Below, piece after piece: positions 17,266 to 27,500 of a stretch of 64,000 bases of DNA (position 1 is the first letter of the stretch; each line of letters begins with the position of its first letter). Origin of the DNA: Lentzea terrae (GTDB taxonomy: Bacteria > Actinomycetota > Actinomycetes > Mycobacteriales > Pseudonocardiaceae); the NCBI RefSeq assembly GCF_003265345.1, contig NZ_QFWW01000013.1:328332-392331 (forward strand), read 5' to 3'. Below the pieces are notes generated by a model, which saw only the letters and a list, made by a program, of their open reading frames with translations, was not told the DNA's origin and ran no database searches. The translations under genes and the position numbers were made by a program.

Positions 17266-17268
17266 TCG

Positions 17269-17305
17269 CTTGGTGGCCAGACGGACGGACCGTCTGGCCA
17301 CCAAG
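17269..17305. terminator. Bidirectional terminator between MatC-type carrier and GH62
   Basis: A 16-bp perfect inverted repeat (17269-17284 with 17290-17305, loop ACGGA) separates two convergent genes. It is GC-rich with little T run, and is a likely bidirectional terminator. Confidence 0.7.
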
Positions 17306-17314
17306 GCGTTCTCA

Positions 17315-18793
17315 CTAGCGTTGCAGCGTCAGCACTCCTGGCCGGTACGGCAGGAGGCCGTAGGGCGTGCCGTCAGACCTCGGGTCGCGCCCCTGGTACA
17401 GGAACTGCATGTTGCAGGGGTCGATGGTCTTGGTCTGGTCGGGGTTGGTGCGCAGGATGTCACCGTGGCTGATGTCGTTGGTCCAGGTGACACCGGTGTT
17501 CGCCCTGCTGGCGAAGGGATTGCTCTCGGTGGCGGCCTGCGGCGTCCACGTGCCGTCCAGGCTGGTGGCGGTGAACGAGCGGAACCAACGCCCGCGCGGG
17601 CTCTGCGCCTCGACGATCATGAGGTACTGGTTCTGGTCCTTGACCTTGTAGACCTCGACCGCCTCGAACAGGTTTTCCGCCGTGTCACTCATGATCTTCG
17701 TGTAGCTCGAGCCGAAGCTGCCGGGGAAGTTCCCGAGCGGCATGCTGGCGCGGTAGATGCCGCCGAGGTCGTCGGCGAAGAACATGTACATGTTCTTGTC
17801 GTCGGCGATGAGGGTCTGGTCGATGGGCCCCCCGACGGGGAGAGTGCCCGAGAACAGCTGCTGCTGCGCGGACCAGCCGTTGGGGTTGGTGGGATCGCTC
17901 GAGGTGCGGTAGGAGAAGGTGTCCGGCCAGCCCCACTGGTAGGCGAGCACCCAGATGTTCTTCGGGGCGAAGTAGAACAGCGTCGGCGCGACGGGGTTGA
18001 AGGGCAACGTGTGCTGGGTGGCACCGGCCATGTCGGACCAGTTCGTGAACGGGCTGAAGCTCGTCGACTGCCAGGCGTCCCCGGAGTCGTGCGTCGTGGC
18101 GTAGACGAGCTTCTGTCCGTTGTGGACGACGGCGGAGAAGTCCTTGAGCGAGACCCATCCCGCCTTCGGCTGCGCCAGCGGGCCGGTCGAGGTCCAGCGG
18201 TACGTCGACGGCAGCGAGCACGAGCTGCTGCCCCCGTCGACCCGGACGAGCTGCCACTGCTGGTTGCTGCCGTTCCAGTCGCTCCACTGCACCACACGGG
18301 CGCCGTCGGCGGCCGAGGCTCCCTGCACCTCGACGGCCTTGCCGCTGTTGCGGTTGAGCAGCCGGACGTACCCGCCGTCGGAGTCGGCGAGCCGGAACTG
18401 CTGGTTGGTGCCGCCGTTGTCGGCCCACTGCACCATGCCCGCACCGTCGGCGGTCGAGGCACCCTGCACGTCGGCGACCTTGCCGGAGTGCCGCGCGCGC
18501 AGCTTGTAGTAGCCGCCACCGGCGTCCACGAACTGGAACTGCTGGTTGTTGGCGTTGGAGCGGGCCCACTGGATGAGGTTGGCACCGTCGGCGGTAGACG
18601 CACCGTTGACGTCAAGAGCCTTGCCACTGCTGCGGTTCACCAGCACGTACCAGGCGGTGGTGTCCACCGTGGCAGCCGATGCCGACGTGGGGACCACCGC
18701 CGTGAGCAGCCCGCCCACCACGGTCACGACTGCCGCGGCAGCCCACCTCGGCCGCCATCGCGACCTCGTACCGCGCCAAAACCCAACCGACAT
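17315..18793 (-). CDS. Secreted ricin-GH62 alpha-L-arabinofuranosidase
   Basis: This 492-residue exported enzyme has a long signal peptide ending ASA-AT (about 43), an N-terminal ricin B-type lectin (about 45-185; three [24 protein letters not shown] repeats), and a C-terminal GH62 domain (about 195-492). GH62 features include [57 protein letters not shown] and [13 protein letters not shown] with the catalytic Glu. GH62 enzymes remove arabinose side chains from arabinoxylan. ATG 18793 has AAAGGA eight bases upstream; the earlier in-frame start has none. Two LacI-type palindromes lie upstream, one of them perfect. Confidence 0.93.
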   Translation of the reverse strand: MSVGFWRGTRSRWRPRWAAAAVVTVVGGLLTAVVPTSASAATVDTTAWYVLVNRSSGKALDVNGASTADGANLIQWARSNANNQQFQFVDAGGGYYKLRARHSGKVADVQGASTADGAGMVQWADNGGTNQQFRLADSDGGYVRLLNRNSGKAVEVQGASAADGARVVQWSDWNGSNQQWQLVRVDGGSSSCSLPSTYRWTSTGPLAQPKAGWVSLKDFSAVVHNGQKLVYATTHDSGDAWQSTSFSPFTNWSDMAGATQHTLPFNPVAPTLFYFAPKNIWVLAYQWGWPDTFSYRTSSDPTNPNGWSAQQQLFSGTLPVGGPIDQTLIADDKNMYMFFADDLGGIYRASMPLGNFPGSFGSSYTKIMSDTAENLFEAVEVYKVKDQNQYLMIVEAQSPRGRWFRSFTATSLDGTWTPQAATESNPFASRANTGVTWTNDISHGDILRTNPDQTKTIDPCNMQFLYQGRDPRSDGTPYGLLPYRPGVLTLQR

Positions 18794-18849
18794 GGCAGCT
18801 GTCCTTTCTCGCCATTGAGACCGTCGACCTGAGGCATGCCGCACCAGAT

Positions 18850-18863
18850 TGTTAGCGCTAACA
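18850..18863. promoter_or_regulatory. Perfect LacI-type operator upstream of GH62
   Basis: TGTTAGCGCTAACA is a perfect 14-bp palindrome with the GC/GC centre typical of LacI-family sites, 56 bp before the GH62 start codon. Confidence 0.8.
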
Positions 18864-18947
18864 TTCACCGATGAAGTTGCAGGGCAGGGAAACGCAAGGG
18901 TTCAGGAATAAAGCCATCCAGCAGTGCGGCGGAACGCTCCACGGAAC

Positions 18948-18961
18948 TGTGAGCGATAACA
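18948..18961. promoter_or_regulatory. Second LacI-type operator upstream of GH62
   Basis: TGTGAGCGATAACA is a near-palindrome of the same family, 98 bp centre to centre from the perfect operator at 18850. The pair could allow repression by looping. Confidence 0.6.
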
Positions 18962-19017
18962 TTCATCGCGTCAAGATGTAACGGGACGTTTTCCTGACTG
19001 CGTCTCAGTACGCCAGT

Positions 19018-19044
19018 TGGGGGCCAGACAGAGCCCGGCCCCCA
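19018..19044 (-). terminator. Likely terminator of the sialidase gene
   Basis: TGGGGGCC (19018-19025) pairs with GGCCCCCA (19037-19044) around an 11-base loop, just past the sialidase stop codon. It is GC-rich without a clear T run, so its strength is uncertain. Confidence 0.5.
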
Positions 19045-19052
19045 CCTCCCGG

Positions 19053-22000
19053 CTACGACGCGTTGGTGAAGGGCAGGTGCACTGCCGTCACCGGACCGAA
19101 GTCCGCGTTGCCCGTCAGTTCGCCGTCGCTGAGCGCACGGCGGTGGACCCGGAACTCGTCCAGCGTTCCCTTGAACCGGTTGGTGCCGTCCGGCTTGACC
19201 CCGAGCCGGATGCCGTCGACGGCGAACGTGTCGCCGGAGGTCAGGGATCCGGCGACCGGACCGCTCGACCGGTTGTTGTCGACCAGCAGTTCCAGGGTGT
19301 TGCCGGAACGGCGGATCGTGACGAGGTGCCAGGCGTTGTCACCGAATCCCACCGCTGCCGAGGAGTCGATGACGGCCATTTCGTACGCGCCGGTGTCGGT
19401 CTGCAGGTAACCGTAGAACCGGTCCTTGCCGGGCTGGGCCCGCAGCCACAACGACCTCTCCGCGGCGCCGGTGCCGTAGGCCCACAGCACGACCTGGTCG
19501 GCGGTCGCGCTGGTGGCGGAGTACTTCACCCAGGTCGAGATCGTGAAGTCATCGTCCGCCAACGCGATGCTCGGGCGGTACGGCAGGTAGGCCTCGTCGT
19601 CCGTGCCGTCGAACTGCAAGCCCGTGCCGTACCGCCCCGCGCCGACGACCGGACCGCCGAGCACCTTGGCCGGCCCGCAGTGCACCGAGGCGTCCGGGGT
19701 CTGCGGCCCGGTCACGGGATCAACGACGTCGTGTGCCTGAGTGGTCTGGCCACCGAACCTCCACCACAGCGCGGGCAGGTCGGCCGGGAACCGGGTCGTG
19801 GCCGCCGTGGTGAGCTCCGCGGCGGTCAGAGCGCGGTGGTACAGCCGGAAGTCGTCCAGCGAACCCTGCAGCACGTCGGTCCCGTCCATCTTGGACCCGA
19901 GCCGCAGGCCCTTGATGCCGTCGGCCTGGTCGCCACTCACGGATCCGGTCAGACCGGAACCCGTCGCAGGACTTCCACCGTCGACGCTGAGCTGGACCTG
20001 ACCGCCGGTGCGGGTGAGAGCGAGCAGGTGCCAGGCGTTGTCACCGAACGCCGTCCGACCGGCCACGGAGTCCGGCAGTGCCACACCCACCGACGACGTG
20101 CCGGTTTCCAGCCAGGCGAACAGCCGGTCCTGCCCGGGTTGTGCCCGCACCCAGACCGAGCGCTTGCCGGATGTCGTGCCGTACGCCCAGATCAGCGCCT
20201 GGTTGGGCGTGCTGGACGTGGCGCTGTACTTGAACCAGGCGGCCATGGTGAAGTCGCCTGTCCCGAGGTCCAGGGTCGGCGAGAACGGCGCTTCCACGCC
20301 CGGATGGGCAGCGTCCACCTTCAACGCCCTGCTGCCGGGACGGCCGTCCTCGGTCTGGATGCCGCCGAGCACGGTCGCCCTGGCGCAATGCCCGGAGACG
20401 TCCTCGGTGATCGGCAGGGCGGTCCTGCCCGGCACGACCGCGCCGTCGATCCTCGCCATGGCCAGGTCCAGCACCTGCTTGCCGCCGCGGGTCAGCTCGA
20501 CGTCCTTGATCCGACCGGCCAACGCGTCGCTGACCCCCGCGTCCTGCTTGCCGCCAAGGCGGATGCCCGTCACGCCGGAGCTCACCACCCCGGCGATGCC
20601 GTTCGCGGTGGCCGATGCCGTGCCCACCGTGAGCCGCAGCTGGCCGCCGGTCCTCGCGACGGTCAGCTGACGCCAGGTGTTGTCCCCGAAGGCCACCGTG
20701 CCGCTGCCGTCCTTCACCGAAGCGCTCGCGCCACCACCAGAACCCTCGACCCACGCGGTGACCTGGTCATCACCGGGTTGCAGGCGCACCCACAGCTGAG
20801 GCACACCCGCACCCGCGCCGTAACCCCAGACCAGCACCTGGTTCCGCGTTGCAGCCGTGGCCTGGTACCGGAACTGCAGCGAGAGCGTGAAGTCGCCACT
20901 GCCCGGATCAATCGTCCGCGTGTAGGGAATGTCCGCGTGGTCGCCGGTGCCGTCCAACAACAGGCCGTCGTTGATGGTCGCGTTCCCCTTGAGGTACGCG
21001 TCATTCGCCTCGGGCGTGCTGTCCGGGGTAGAAAGTCCGGCGCCCTGGGCCGGTTGGCTGGACGGTGTTCCGATGGTCGTGCCCGGCAACCCCAACTGGG
21101 CCGGGGTGAACCGGGTGAACCGGATCTCGTCGGCGGAGAACGTGGTCCCGCCCTCGTACAGCAGACCGACCTCGCCGCCAGGCAGCTCGGCGAGGTCCGA
21201 GTAGCCGGAGCGGTCGTTGGTGACGAGCCCGTTCGGCGCGCTGGCCCAGGTCGTGCCGCGGTCGGTGGAGTAGCGGATCCGCATCTGCTTGCGGTCGTTG
21301 GGATCGGCCGGAGCGGAGAAGATCAGGACGTCACCGGGTGTGCTCCGGTAGGTGTTCTTCAGCGCCAGCACCGAACCCTGCACGTTCGGCGTGACCAGCG
21401 ACGGCACCAACGAGAACTTCGGCATCGTGGTGCCGCCGTCGGTGCTGACCGCCCTCGCCCGGTGGTCGCTGTCGTCGACCTCGTTGCGCGCCCCCGCGTA
21501 CACCGAGCCGTCCGGCAGCTCGGTCACGACGATCTCACCGGGGCTCAGCACACCGTCCACATAGGAGTTCTCGGTCCTGCTGGCCTGCCAGGTCGCGCCG
21601 TGGTCGTCGCTGTAGAGCACGCCGGCCAGCACGACGCCGGTGGCCGGCTTCTGGTGCGCGCCGACGATCAGCCGGCCCGCGTGCGCGCCGTGTTCGAGCT
21701 GGATTCCGTGCGCCGGGCCGGTGGCGAACCAGCCGTCGTTGGTACCGTCCATGCTGGCACCCAACGGTTTCGGCGCGGTCCACGTCAGGCCGTCGTCGGT
21801 GCTCTCCTGGATCCACGGCAGCCGCTTGCCGGTGGGCGTCGCCTCGTTGGACGTCGTGATCAGCAGGATCTTGCCGGTGGTCCGGTCGATCACCGGCACC
21901 GGGTTGCCGCGCGTGAAGGGCGCGAACGGCTCGGTCGGCGTGCCCTGGGCGACGACCCGGATCGGTCCCCAGGTCCGGCCGTCGTTGGTGGAGCGGCGCA

Positions 22001-22256
22001 CCACCAGGTCGATGGCACCGCGGTCGCCGCACGTGGGCGACTTGCGGGCCTCCGCGAACGCCAGCAGCGCACCGGACGCGGTTCTGGACAACACCGGGAT
22101 CCGGAAACAGCCGTAGCCGTTGGTGCCGCCCCGATACAGCACCTGATGTGCGCCGACGACGCTCACACCGCTGGCACTCGCCACAGCCGGCAGGAAGGGC
22201 AGGAGAAGGAGAACAGGTAGGAGAATCCGCAAGAAACGCACTGTCACACCAATCAT
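19053..22256 (-). CDS. Secreted GH33 sialidase with three LamG-like domains
   Basis: This 1,067-residue secreted protein starts with a signal peptide (about 1-29) and a six-bladed GH33 sialidase propeller (about 30-410). It contains the FRIP motif (residues 51-54) and several Asp-boxes (STNDGRTW, STDDGLTW, SDDHGATW, STDRGTTW). Three LamG/concanavalin-like domains follow (roughly 420-600, 615-800, 840-1005), each with a conserved FSPTLDLGTGDFTMAAWFKY-like strand set. It should cleave terminal sialic acids from host or environmental glycans. ATG 22256 lacks a clear ribosome site; GTG 22247 is an alternative. A strong hairpin separates it from the upstream gene. Confidence 0.9.
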   Translation of the reverse strand: MIGVTVRFLRILLPVLLLLPFLPAVASASGVSVVGAHQVLYRGGTNGYGCFRIPVLSRTASGALLAFAEARKSPTCGDRGAIDLVVRRSTNDGRTWGPIRVVAQGTPTEPFAPFTRGNPVPVIDRTTGKILLITTSNEATPTGKRLPWIQESTDDGLTWTAPKPLGASMDGTNDGWFATGPAHGIQLEHGAHAGRLIVGAHQKPATGVVLAGVLYSDDHGATWQASRTENSYVDGVLSPGEIVVTELPDGSVYAGARNEVDDSDHRARAVSTDGGTTMPKFSLVPSLVTPNVQGSVLALKNTYRSTPGDVLIFSAPADPNDRKQMRIRYSTDRGTTWASAPNGLVTNDRSGYSDLAELPGGEVGLLYEGGTTFSADEIRFTRFTPAQLGLPGTTIGTPSSQPAQGAGLSTPDSTPEANDAYLKGNATINDGLLLDGTGDHADIPYTRTIDPGSGDFTLSLQFRYQATAATRNQVLVWGYGAGAGVPQLWVRLQPGDDQVTAWVEGSGGGASASVKDGSGTVAFGDNTWRQLTVARTGGQLRLTVGTASATANGIAGVVSSGVTGIRLGGKQDAGVSDALAGRIKDVELTRGGKQVLDLAMARIDGAVVPGRTALPITEDVSGHCARATVLGGIQTEDGRPGSRALKVDAAHPGVEAPFSPTLDLGTGDFTMAAWFKYSATSSTPNQALIWAYGTTSGKRSVWVRAQPGQDRLFAWLETGTSSVGVALPDSVAGRTAFGDNAWHLLALTRTGGQVQLSVDGGSPATGSGLTGSVSGDQADGIKGLRLGSKMDGTDVLQGSLDDFRLYHRALTAAELTTAATTRFPADLPALWWRFGGQTTQAHDVVDPVTGPQTPDASVHCGPAKVLGGPVVGAGRYGTGLQFDGTDDEAYLPYRPSIALADDDFTISTWVKYSATSATADQVVLWAYGTGAAERSLWLRAQPGKDRFYGYLQTDTGAYEMAVIDSSAAVGFGDNAWHLVTIRRSGNTLELLVDNNRSSGPVAGSLTSGDTFAVDGIRLGVKPDGTNRFKGTLDEFRVHRRALSDGELTGNADFGPVTAVHLPFTNAS

Positions 22257-22261
22257 GACAA

Positions 22262-22292
22262 AGGCGGGGCCAGGCTTGGCCTGGCCCCGCCT
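22262..22292 (-). terminator. Strong hairpin between the DTRNG-repeat gene and sialidase
   Basis: A 13-bp perfect inverted repeat (22262-22274 with 22280-22292, loop of 5) lies 16 bp after the DTRNG-repeat gene and only 5 bp before the sialidase start. It looks like the terminator of the upstream gene. If both genes were co-transcribed, it would also sequester the sialidase translation start. Confidence 0.7.
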
Positions 22293-22308
22293 GAACTGTC
22301 TGGCCGAG

Positions 22309-24558
22309 TTACTTCCGTGAGTAGAAGCGCGGAACGCCGTTGATGGTGATGAAGCCGAACATGACGGTCTGACCGGAGGAGTTGAGGAAGCTCATCGTGG
22401 TCGGGTCGCTCGACGCGGGGTCGGAGCTCTCGGCACCGCCGATCTTCTCCGGGGCGCCCCACGTGTTGCTGCCGGTCGCGGTCTCGTAGAACCGGTAGAT
22501 CTCGTCGTTGGTGCCGCGGTACGACACCGCGATCCGGCCGAGGCCCTGGTCCTTCTCCGCCGTGGGCGCACCCGCGATGACACTGGTACCGATGGCCTGC
22601 CACTCGGTGGGCCACGCGCCGCTCTGGTCCTGCAGCTTGGTCTGGATCAGGCCGTCGGCCCCGCGCACGAACAGCTGCGGCACGAAACCGGGACGCAGCA
22701 CCACGTCGGGCTTGCCGTTGAGGCCCTGGCCACCGAGATCGGTCCACGCCGACAGGCCACCGTCGTCGTAGTACTGGATGGTCTTCATCGAACCGCCGCC
22801 GGTGACACCGAAGATCCGGACACCGCCCTGCACCTCGACGGTGCGCACGGTGCCGGGCACCAGGTCCTGGTCACCCAGGCTGCGCCAGAACGGAACCGAA
22901 CCGGTGTGCGCGTACGCCCACAGCCTGCCCGCGCTGTCGGACGCGAACAGCACGACCGTGCCGTTGCCGAGCTTCGCGGCCTCCGGCGGTGCGGCCATCG
23001 AGCCGCCCAGGTCCACCCACGGGTCCCAGGTCGCGGTGGCCAGGCCGGTCTGCGTGCGGGACCACACGGAACCGTTCGGCCGCAGGGTGAAGATCTTCAT
23101 CTGGCCGCTGGGCTGCAGCTGGGTGATGGCGGGCTGTCCGGTGAACGACTGCCCTTCGGACAACACCGTCCAGGTGACGGCGCCCTCGACGTCCACCTGA
23201 GTCTGCAGACCCCAGCGGATGTCGCCGCCATCGTCCACATAGGTGTGGTGGAGGTAGCCCGCGGGCGCGGTGTCCGTGGGCGCGGCCATCGTCATGGACA
23301 TCTTGGAGTCCTGCTCAACCGGCACGGTCGGCACCGGGTCGGCGAACCAGCCCTGCAGGTCCACGATCACGTGCGCGGGCTGGGAGCTGCCGTTGCGAAT
23401 GCGGATCTTGCCGTCGGTACCCGGCTTGAGCACCATCATGTTGCCGCGCCAGACGTTCGCCTTGAAGTCCATGACGGTCAGCGCGGGCTCGGTCGTGCCC
23501 GCCGGCCACGCCTTGAGGTACCCCGCGGCTTCGGGGGTGACGATGATGTTGATCGCCGCACCGGCCACGCCGTCGGTCGCCATCCCGGTGATGCCGCCGA
23601 CCTGGACGTCCATGACGGCGTTCGCGCCCAGCGCCACGCCGTTGCCCGCGGTCCGGGTGTTGACCAGGCGCTTGGTCAGGTCGCGCAGCCCGGCGCCGGA
23701 GTTGGACACCTTGCCGAAGTAGCCCTCGACGTTGACGACCAGGTTGATCGGATCGGGCCCGTTGTTGCGCAACGTCACCTTGCCGTCGGTCGACAGTGCG
23801 AGCACCGCGCCGGACTGCGTGGATCCCACCTCGTGGTTGAACACCGCCCGGTTCACCGAAGTCCCCGGTCCCGCCGACACCCAGCCCGCCTTGGTGGCGC
23901 TGGGCACCAGCAGGTTCACGAACGCCGCACCCGCGCCGGCCGGAATCACGCCGCCGGTGAGGGTCACCGTGCGCGAACCGCCGGACGGGATCGTGCCGGT
24001 CGTGGTGCCGGTGCCGTTGCGGGTGTCGACCACCCTGGTGTGCGCCACCGGGACGAAGCCGCCGCCGGTCGCGCCCTGTGCGCTGGTGAAGTAGCCCTGC
24101 ACCTCGGCGACCACGTGGGTCTTACCGGCCGCGTTGTAGACGTTCACCTTGCCCTGCGGGCCGAGTTTCACCACGGCGACGTTGGAGATGTCCTCGCCCA
24201 CGCCCGCCGAGATCATCGTGGTGCCCGGCCGGGCCTGACCGTCCGGCCACAGCACGGCCCACGTCGCCTCGGTCGGGTTGAGCAGCGAGATGCGCATGAC
24301 CACCGAACCGACGCCGGTGGTGGGCACCGCTCCCCCGGTCACCGTGAACGTGGTCGTGCTGGCCTCGCCACGCTCACCCGTCGCGCCGACGCCGTTGCGG
24401 GTGTCGAGCACGATCGGCGACGACGGCACGGGGACGTAGTCGCCGCCCTTGCCCGCCGCGTCGGCGTGCGCGACCGGCGCGCCGACGACCTGCACCACTG
24501 TCCCGACCAGACCGGCGACCAGCACGGCCGCCAGCCTGGCTCTCATCTTTCTGAACAC
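22309..24558 (-). CDS. Secreted protein with DTRNG repeats and a propeller-like C terminus
   Basis: This 749-residue exported protein has a signal peptide (about 1-36, ending AHA-DA) and three tandem beta-rich modules of about 120 residues. The modules open with IVLDTRNGVGATG, RVVDTRNGTGTTTG and RLVNTRTAGNG and end with VVAEVQGYF, VVNVEGYF or VIVDLQGWF. The C-terminal half (about 430-749) has repeated WxxLGG/FVRGADGLIQTKL units resembling a tachylectin/PLL-type propeller that binds glycans. No enzyme motif was seen. GTG 24558 has GAGAG seven bases upstream, better than ATG 24546. It starts 13 bp after the RHS nuclease gene, so it may work with it as a surface anchor or partner; it does not look like a small immunity protein. 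Confidence 0.8.
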   Translation of the reverse strand: MFRKMRARLAAVLVAGLVGTVVQVVGAPVAHADAAGKGGDYVPVPSSPIVLDTRNGVGATGERGEASTTTFTVTGGAVPTTGVGSVVMRISLLNPTEATWAVLWPDGQARPGTTMISAGVGEDISNVAVVKLGPQGKVNVYNAAGKTHVVAEVQGYFTSAQGATGGGFVPVAHTRVVDTRNGTGTTTGTIPSGGSRTVTLTGGVIPAGAGAAFVNLLVPSATKAGWVSAGPGTSVNRAVFNHEVGSTQSGAVLALSTDGKVTLRNNGPDPINLVVNVEGYFGKVSNSGAGLRDLTKRLVNTRTAGNGVALGANAVMDVQVGGITGMATDGVAGAAINIIVTPEAAGYLKAWPAGTTEPALTVMDFKANVWRGNMMVLKPGTDGKIRIRNGSSQPAHVIVDLQGWFADPVPTVPVEQDSKMSMTMAAPTDTAPAGYLHHTYVDDGGDIRWGLQTQVDVEGAVTWTVLSEGQSFTGQPAITQLQPSGQMKIFTLRPNGSVWSRTQTGLATATWDPWVDLGGSMAAPPEAAKLGNGTVVLFASDSAGRLWAYAHTGSVPFWRSLGDQDLVPGTVRTVEVQGGVRIFGVTGGGSMKTIQYYDDGGLSAWTDLGGQGLNGKPDVVLRPGFVPQLFVRGADGLIQTKLQDQSGAWPTEWQAIGTSVIAGAPTAEKDQGLGRIAVSYRGTNDEIYRFYETATGSNTWGAPEKIGGAESSDPASSDPTTMSFLNSSGQTVMFGFITINGVPRFYSRK

Positions 24559-24571
24559 GGCGTCACTCTCT

Positions 24572-27500
24572 CTACTTTGTGTTCTTGATTGGCGCGGGAT
24601 TTCCCTGGCTGTCGTTGAGCAGCCCGAGGTTGGGCATGCCAAGGGAGTTGCCCCCGGGAGCTCGTGGGTTGTAGAGGACGTTGGGCACGACCTCGTGCCG
24701 GTTGATCCCGCCGGGACGGCCGTCCTTGTAGAAGCCCTCGGCGGTCATCTCGAACGCCACCGGAACCGTGCGGTCGCCCGCGTACTGCGGAACCACCTTG
24801 TAGTAGACGATCTGGCCGTCTGCGACCGCGTCGGCCGCGCGCTTTTCGAACGCCCGCATGTTGTCCTCGACCCGGCCGTCGCCCCTGACGAAGGTGTTCG
24901 CGGCCCGGCTGCAGGTCGCGACGTTCTCGCTCCTGTTCCCCGCACCTCCGAGCACAGCTGCGAGAAGATGACACGAGTTGATCGTCTTGGACGCCGTCAC
25001 GCCGTAGTTCTGCGATACGTAGTCCTGGGTCCACTTGTAACCCGGACCACGCTTTGCCTTGTTCTCGCCGTGCTTCTTGGTGACACACGCCTCGACACCG
25101 GTCGCTCGGTTGCCGTGATCTGCGTCCACCGGCATGTAGTTCGGCGTCGGCAGCGCCTGGCGGCAGTCCCGCCGGTCCCGCTGGTGCTGGTCGGGGATCA
25201 GCCGCTGGCGTTCCTGGGTGCCCTCGATCGTTACCACGACAGCCCGGGACGCCGAGGACACGGTGTGCAGGAACTGACCGGCCCGCTTCAGCGCCCGCTG
25301 GTAGATCTCGTCCGCGTCGGCCCGTGCGTCGTTGACGACGTCCCGCGCCGTCCCGACCTTCCCGGCCGGTGCCTTCGGTGTGGACGACACCTGTTGGGGC
25401 GTCAGCAGGATCGGCTTGGTCGCGCCGGGGTCCACCGCGATCGGCGTGTGCTTGGCCGCGTGTGCGTTGTCGGCACGCGCCTTGTCGGAGATCGCCTTCG
25501 CCCTCAGGTAGGCGGCGATCCGCTCGGCCTCGGCGCGGGCCGCGGCGTCGTCCTGCGCGTCGACATCGCCGTCACCATCGGTGTCGTTGCCGGTTTCCGC
25601 GTCCGGGAGCGCCCTGGCCCACGGAGAATCGCCGCCACCACCACATTGCTTCGTCCATGCGTGCGTGTCGCAGAACTGCTCGCGCACGGTCGGGTTCTTC
25701 GGCAGGTTGAAGAACTTGTCGCACGTCATGCCGTACCGGCCGGTGCACGAGGAGTCGCCCAGCGGCGTCGGCTTGAGCACCTGCCACGCCGCCCAGGCCG
25801 GGATCGACGCCCGGCCGATGCCCCACTTCACGCGCTTGCCGATGCCCGACCACCACGACTTCTTGGGAGGCGTGGGGGGCTGCGTCTGACGCGGAGCACA
25901 CACCTGGTACTTCTTCGGATCACACAGATGGCCGGTGGGATCGGTGTTGGACACCGGGTCTCCGGCGCCGTAGCCGTACCGGTTGGCGTTCACCGCCGAA
26001 CCACCACTGGTGTCGACGTCGTCCCGGGAGACGAATCCGCCCGTGCCGGGGTCGTACCAGCGTGCGCCCATGTCGACCTGACCGGTCGCCTGGTCGGTCC
26101 AGTCGCCCTGGAAGCCGAGCGCGCCGGTGTTGCCGGTCTTCGCGGCCACCTTGCCGAACGGGTCGTACGTGGTCGAGTCCGGCAGCGCGCCGAGCGCGTT
26201 GTCGGCGGGGTCGAAACCGCCGACGACATCGCCGTGCGAGTCCGAAAGGGACAGTCGCTTGGTGCCACCGCGGCTGGTCGCCATCAGTTCGTCACGCGGA
26301 CCGCGGGCGAACGTCTCGGTGCCGTCCGAGACGACCTCGTCGTTCTGGCCCGCGTAGGTGAAGGTCGTGCCGTTGCGGGTGGCCACCCGGTCGAAGCCGT
26401 CGTAGGCGTAGGTCTGCGCCCCGTTGGCGATCATCCGGTCGAGCGCGTCGAAGCTGACCTGCTGGGTCTGCGACCCCGTCGTCTTCGACCGCAACGTTCC
26501 TCGCGGCGAGTACGCGTAAGTGCTGTCGCCGTCGGACAGAAGCCGGTTCCGCTCGTCGAACGTGGACGACTTCGACCCGATCTTGGTTCGGTTGCCGGCG
26601 TCGTCCCACTCGTAGCCGGTGGTCACGCCGCCGACCGTGCTGCTCTTGAGGCGGAGTCCCTTGTCGTAGTCGTAGGTCGTGGTACCGGCACCCGCGACAC
26701 CCGTCGTGGTCCGGCTGGCGATCGTGTCGGTGAGGTTGTACCCGTACGTCGTCGACGCGACCGTGGCGTTGGCGGAGTTCGTCAGGACGTCCGAGCTCAG
26801 TCTGCCGAAGTCGTCGTAGCCGAGGGTGCGCTTGCGGCTCGCGCCGAAGTCGATCGTCTTGACCGCTCCGGTGTTGTCGTAGCCGAACTTCTGGCCCGCG
26901 CCGGTGAGGCCGTCGACCACGGTGTCCAGCCGGCCCTTGTCGTAGCCGTACGTCGCGGTTCCGGCGGCGTCCTTGCGGCTGACGACGCTGCCGTCCTCGT
27001 CGTATCGGTACTCCGCGACCCCACCGGGACCTGCCGTGGTGAGGAGGTGCCCGCGGTCGTCGTACGTGTAGGTGTTCGTGCCACCCACCGCGCTCACCGA
27101 CCTGAGCCGGCTGGACAGGTCGTAGCCGTACGTCGTCGTCGCGGTCTGCACCTCGGCACCCGTACCGGTTTCGGACTTGGGCCGGTTCGCCGCGTCGTAG
27201 TCCCGTTTGGTGACAACGCCTCCCGGCGCCGTCAGCTGGACGGGGTTGCCGTTCTCGTCGTAGCTCGTCGTCCAGGTCCGGTCCGCGGCACCGGGATGCG
27301 CCGAGGTCGGCGGGTCGATCGTGGACTCGGGCAGGCCGAGGGTGTTGTACGTGGTGATCGTCGAGTTGCCGCGGCCGTCGGTGTAGCGGGTCCGGTTGCC
27401 GGCCGCGTCCACACCGTACGAGCTGGTGATGGACCTGTTGTCGGCCACCGGTTCCACCTGGTTGACCAGCTGGTTGGCCGAGTTGTAGGTGTAGGTCCGC

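Noticed and set aside
18948..18961. Strong similarity to the E. coli lac operator (TGTGAGCG...ATAACA).
   Set aside because: It lacks one base at the centre compared with the lac operator and better fits the local TGTTAGCGCTAACA family; similarity is due to the general LacI-type site.
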